A DNA stretch of 64,000 nt, taken from contig LNGK01000008.1 of NCBI GenBank assembly GCA_001510575.1, positions 2,148,077-2,212,076 on the forward strand, read 5' to 3'. This stretch comes from Knoxdaviesia capensis. Taxonomy: Eukaryota > Ascomycota > Sordariomycetes > Microascales > Gondwanamycetaceae. The notes below the pieces were generated by a model that was not told where the DNA came from, did no database searches, and saw nothing but the letters and a program-made list of their open reading frames with translations. Both the position numbers and the translations under genes were made by a program. The stretch's first letter is position 1; every line of letters starts with the position of its first letter. Below, piece by piece: positions 61,882 through 64,000 of the stretch.

Positions 61882-63700
61882 ATGACCGATGTGCGTATGG
61901 ATGGGTTTTATGGGGACTTTGTGTGCCTGTCTCCCAGTCCGTGCGGCTACAGGGAACGAGGGTCTTTGTGAAGAAAAAAACGTCGCCTAATAATCGCAAA
62001 TCTCGACAACGACCCTGAGTTAATCTCCAGTCTACGACTAGCATGTCCGCGGAGAACAAGACTAAAGCTTGGCTATGGTGTCCCTAACGGCGGAGGGCGA
62101 CATCCTTCTACTATCAACTTGTTCCGCCGATATGTCTCGGGCGATCCGTGTTGGGACGGCTGTAGCGTCCAGGGCCCATCCCTGACACAAAGGCTGGTCT
62201 GGGCATGGCCGTTCTAATTTTGGTTTCTCTTTCTTTTCTCTTTTTTAAGTTTCCTGAAGTTCTTTTTTCCGTCCCTGCACGAAATTTGTGGTCGCCTGCG
62301 GGTTCTCCACCACCCATTGACGACCGAGAACCGACCATCTGTGCATAATGGTGATCGTGAGGTTACTGGCCGTGGGAAGGGATCACAGCCTGGACTTTCC
62401 CGCCTATGCACTGAAGAGACTGCGAGCGCCCTCTGGGTGATCGTTGGGGCCAAACGCACGTTTTCGGTTGCGCTGTGGTCAACGCCACTGAGCGGGTGCT
62501 GTCAGTGGGTTAGTGACAGACCACCATCGCTACATATACCGGATTCTTGAGGGTGACACGTATTGAGCGAACGAAGGGAAGAAGCTAGAAATTCACCCAG
62601 AGAAAAGGGTGTGAAGAGAATTTGAAAAGGATATGAATTGCGGTGGTAACATCGTCAGTCGTGATGGCATCGTGGACAAGGAGAATAGCCGTGGGGGCGA
62701 CAAAACCCCCCGAAAAGCACAATACAGAACAAAACAAAACCAGAAACGTCCACAAACGCCCGCGCTCCCGGGTCTACATCCTCCGGCGGAGGGAGCACGC
62801 CAGAGGCCTCGTGGCGGACCACCACCATCGGACGGTGCTGCATCCGGGCAGGGCTGAACCAGCAGAGCCCAAGAGCGTGCTGTTCAGCGGCGGCCAGGCC
62901 GGTGGGAGCCAGCGCGCCCGCCCATGCAGCAAGCCGCACCACTAACAAAAGCTCGCAGAAATGACGAAGGTCAACGCTGAGCTCCACCTGGCTGGTAGGC
63001 CTCTCTGGGCGGTTCGCTGCGTTTTCATTCCGGATCATCGAGATTCCGGGTGGTGGTAGCGCGGTTGGCCCGTGGTGGATAGGTCGCAAGCCGAGTCAGC
63101 AAGTGCCATGCGGGTGAGAGAGAGAGGGAGAGAGAGAGAGCGAGAGAAGAAAGAAAGTGAACCGGAAAAAAAATATAGAATTATTGACTTCGACCTTTGG
63201 CGGCCGGGGGGGCTGTGCTGGTATCTGCGAGGTAAGACAGACCGCACATGCTGGGGGGTGGGCTTGGGTCTTCGAGATTGTGATGTTGGGCAGTGCCTCG
63301 CGATGTGTGTCCGGTCCAGCCTACGAAGCACCTCGGTCGCCAGTGACCAACACCAGCGAGAAGAGGAAGGAGGAATACATTACCGCGTCGAGAGGTATAG
63401 CGTGGGAAGACGAGAGATCCCAGCGACGACGCAGACAAGAACACCACCCAAAATCGGTGATAGTGTGCGCTGCGCACCAACGACCTCCATCGTGTCCATC
63501 ATATATTACCCGCTGCACTATGGGCGCACTACTCACCACCCAACACCACGGCAACACGAGTTTCCGCACATGGTGCAATGCTCCAGCGCTAGACCCTATC
63601 TAGACGCCCGTCAGAGTGGTGGTGGTGATTCTTTGTAGGGCGGCCGCTACACACCGTACGCACACATAATACTGTCCACACACTCACACACGCCCCCCTC

Positions 63701-64000
63701 CAGTCAATATGCACAGAACAAAGGTCTCTCTGTGTGTCTCTCTCCACCGAAGTCGACCCGGACCTGGCATATGTTTGGATCTCTCTCTTTTTTTGCTCTT
63801 CCTTTTCTCACCACCACTTTCCCGTCCTTCACACCCCGCCCACCTCCCCGTCCGCTCTCTCACTCTCCTGCTCGTTGTCGCCATGCCCTATGACATGGCC
63901 CACACTCTCCTGTCTGGACCTTGCACCGTCTTTCTGGCCAGACTACTGTAGAAGCTACCCTGCCAAGTGGCAGAAGGCCCTTTGAGTCGAGGATTCCCAA
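63701..64000 (+). promoter_or_regulatory. Pyrimidine-rich leader-like end of window with ATG at 63883
   Basis: The plus strand is C/T-rich from about 63725 to 63880 and ends at an ATG in good context (GTCGCCATGCCC). The frame reads MPYDMAHTLLSGPCTVFLAR and stops at 63951. Unless an intron intervenes it encodes only 22 aa. It could be the start of a gene lying mostly beyond the window. Confidence 0.2.

Larger units (their letters stand above)
56693..63700. other. Gene desert, right part
   Basis: No recognised gene. Details include a 16-bp tandem duplication CAAGGACATCATGATC (61851-61881), the palindrome at 61779-61790 and GA-rich sequence near 63116-63150. Frames up to about 200 codons exist but begin without ATG or lack motifs. 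Confidence 0.5.

Noticed and set aside
26751..64000. CRISPR arrays, rRNA genes or retrotransposon proteins in the desert
   Set aside because: No spaced direct repeats, no 5S-like sequence and no reverse transcriptase, integrase or transposase motifs were seen on either strand.

Overview
This window looks like nuclear chromosomal DNA of a filamentous ascomycete, most likely of the class Eurotiomycetes (an Aspergillus/Penicillium-like fungus). The evidence is short spliceosomal introns (about 50-210 nt) with GT[A/G]NGT donors and CTAAC-type branch sites, moderately GC-rich coding sequence, pyrimidine-rich gene leaders, and proteins that read as ascomycete orthologues. The species cannot be named from the sequence alone.

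The left 26.75 kb is ordinary gene territory with seven multi-exon protein-coding genes. In order: SEC13 (+, COPII coat and nuclear pore WD40 protein); a secreted, probably GPI-anchored PQQ/sorbosone-dehydrogenase-type beta-propeller protein (-); a WHI2-type BTB stress and phosphatase-activator protein (-); a GPATCH1/TGH-type G-patch splicing protein (-); an aquaporin-family channel with an NPM motif and a histidine-rich N-terminus (-); a KIN1/PAR-1/MARK-type kinase with a KA1 tail (+); and a CAF40/RCD1/CNOT9 subunit of the CCR4-NOT complex (+). All were spliced by hand, and every junction used keeps frame. They do not form a pathway or a metabolic cluster; they are housekeeping, trafficking, signalling and RNA genes in normal fungal order. 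Three non-coding gaps break this part: 3.84-9.38 kb (with a pyrimidine-rich leader and a short ATG ORF near 6.3 kb), 16.47-19.83 kb (the divergent aquaporin/KIN1 intergenic region) and 23.3-25.3 kb (CAF40 upstream region).

The right 37.25 kb (26.75-64.0 kb) holds no gene that I can recognise. It is not AT-rich as RIP-degraded fungal repeats usually are. It has roughly balanced composition and many microsatellites (CT/GA, GT/AC, CTC, CAG and a compound purine repeat), G/C homopolymers, a perfect 18-bp palindrome and telomere-like dinners of two TTAGGG units. Its open frames lack ATG starts, lack recognisable motifs or run through simple repeats. A gap of this size is unusual against the gene density of the left side and is the main puzzle of the window.
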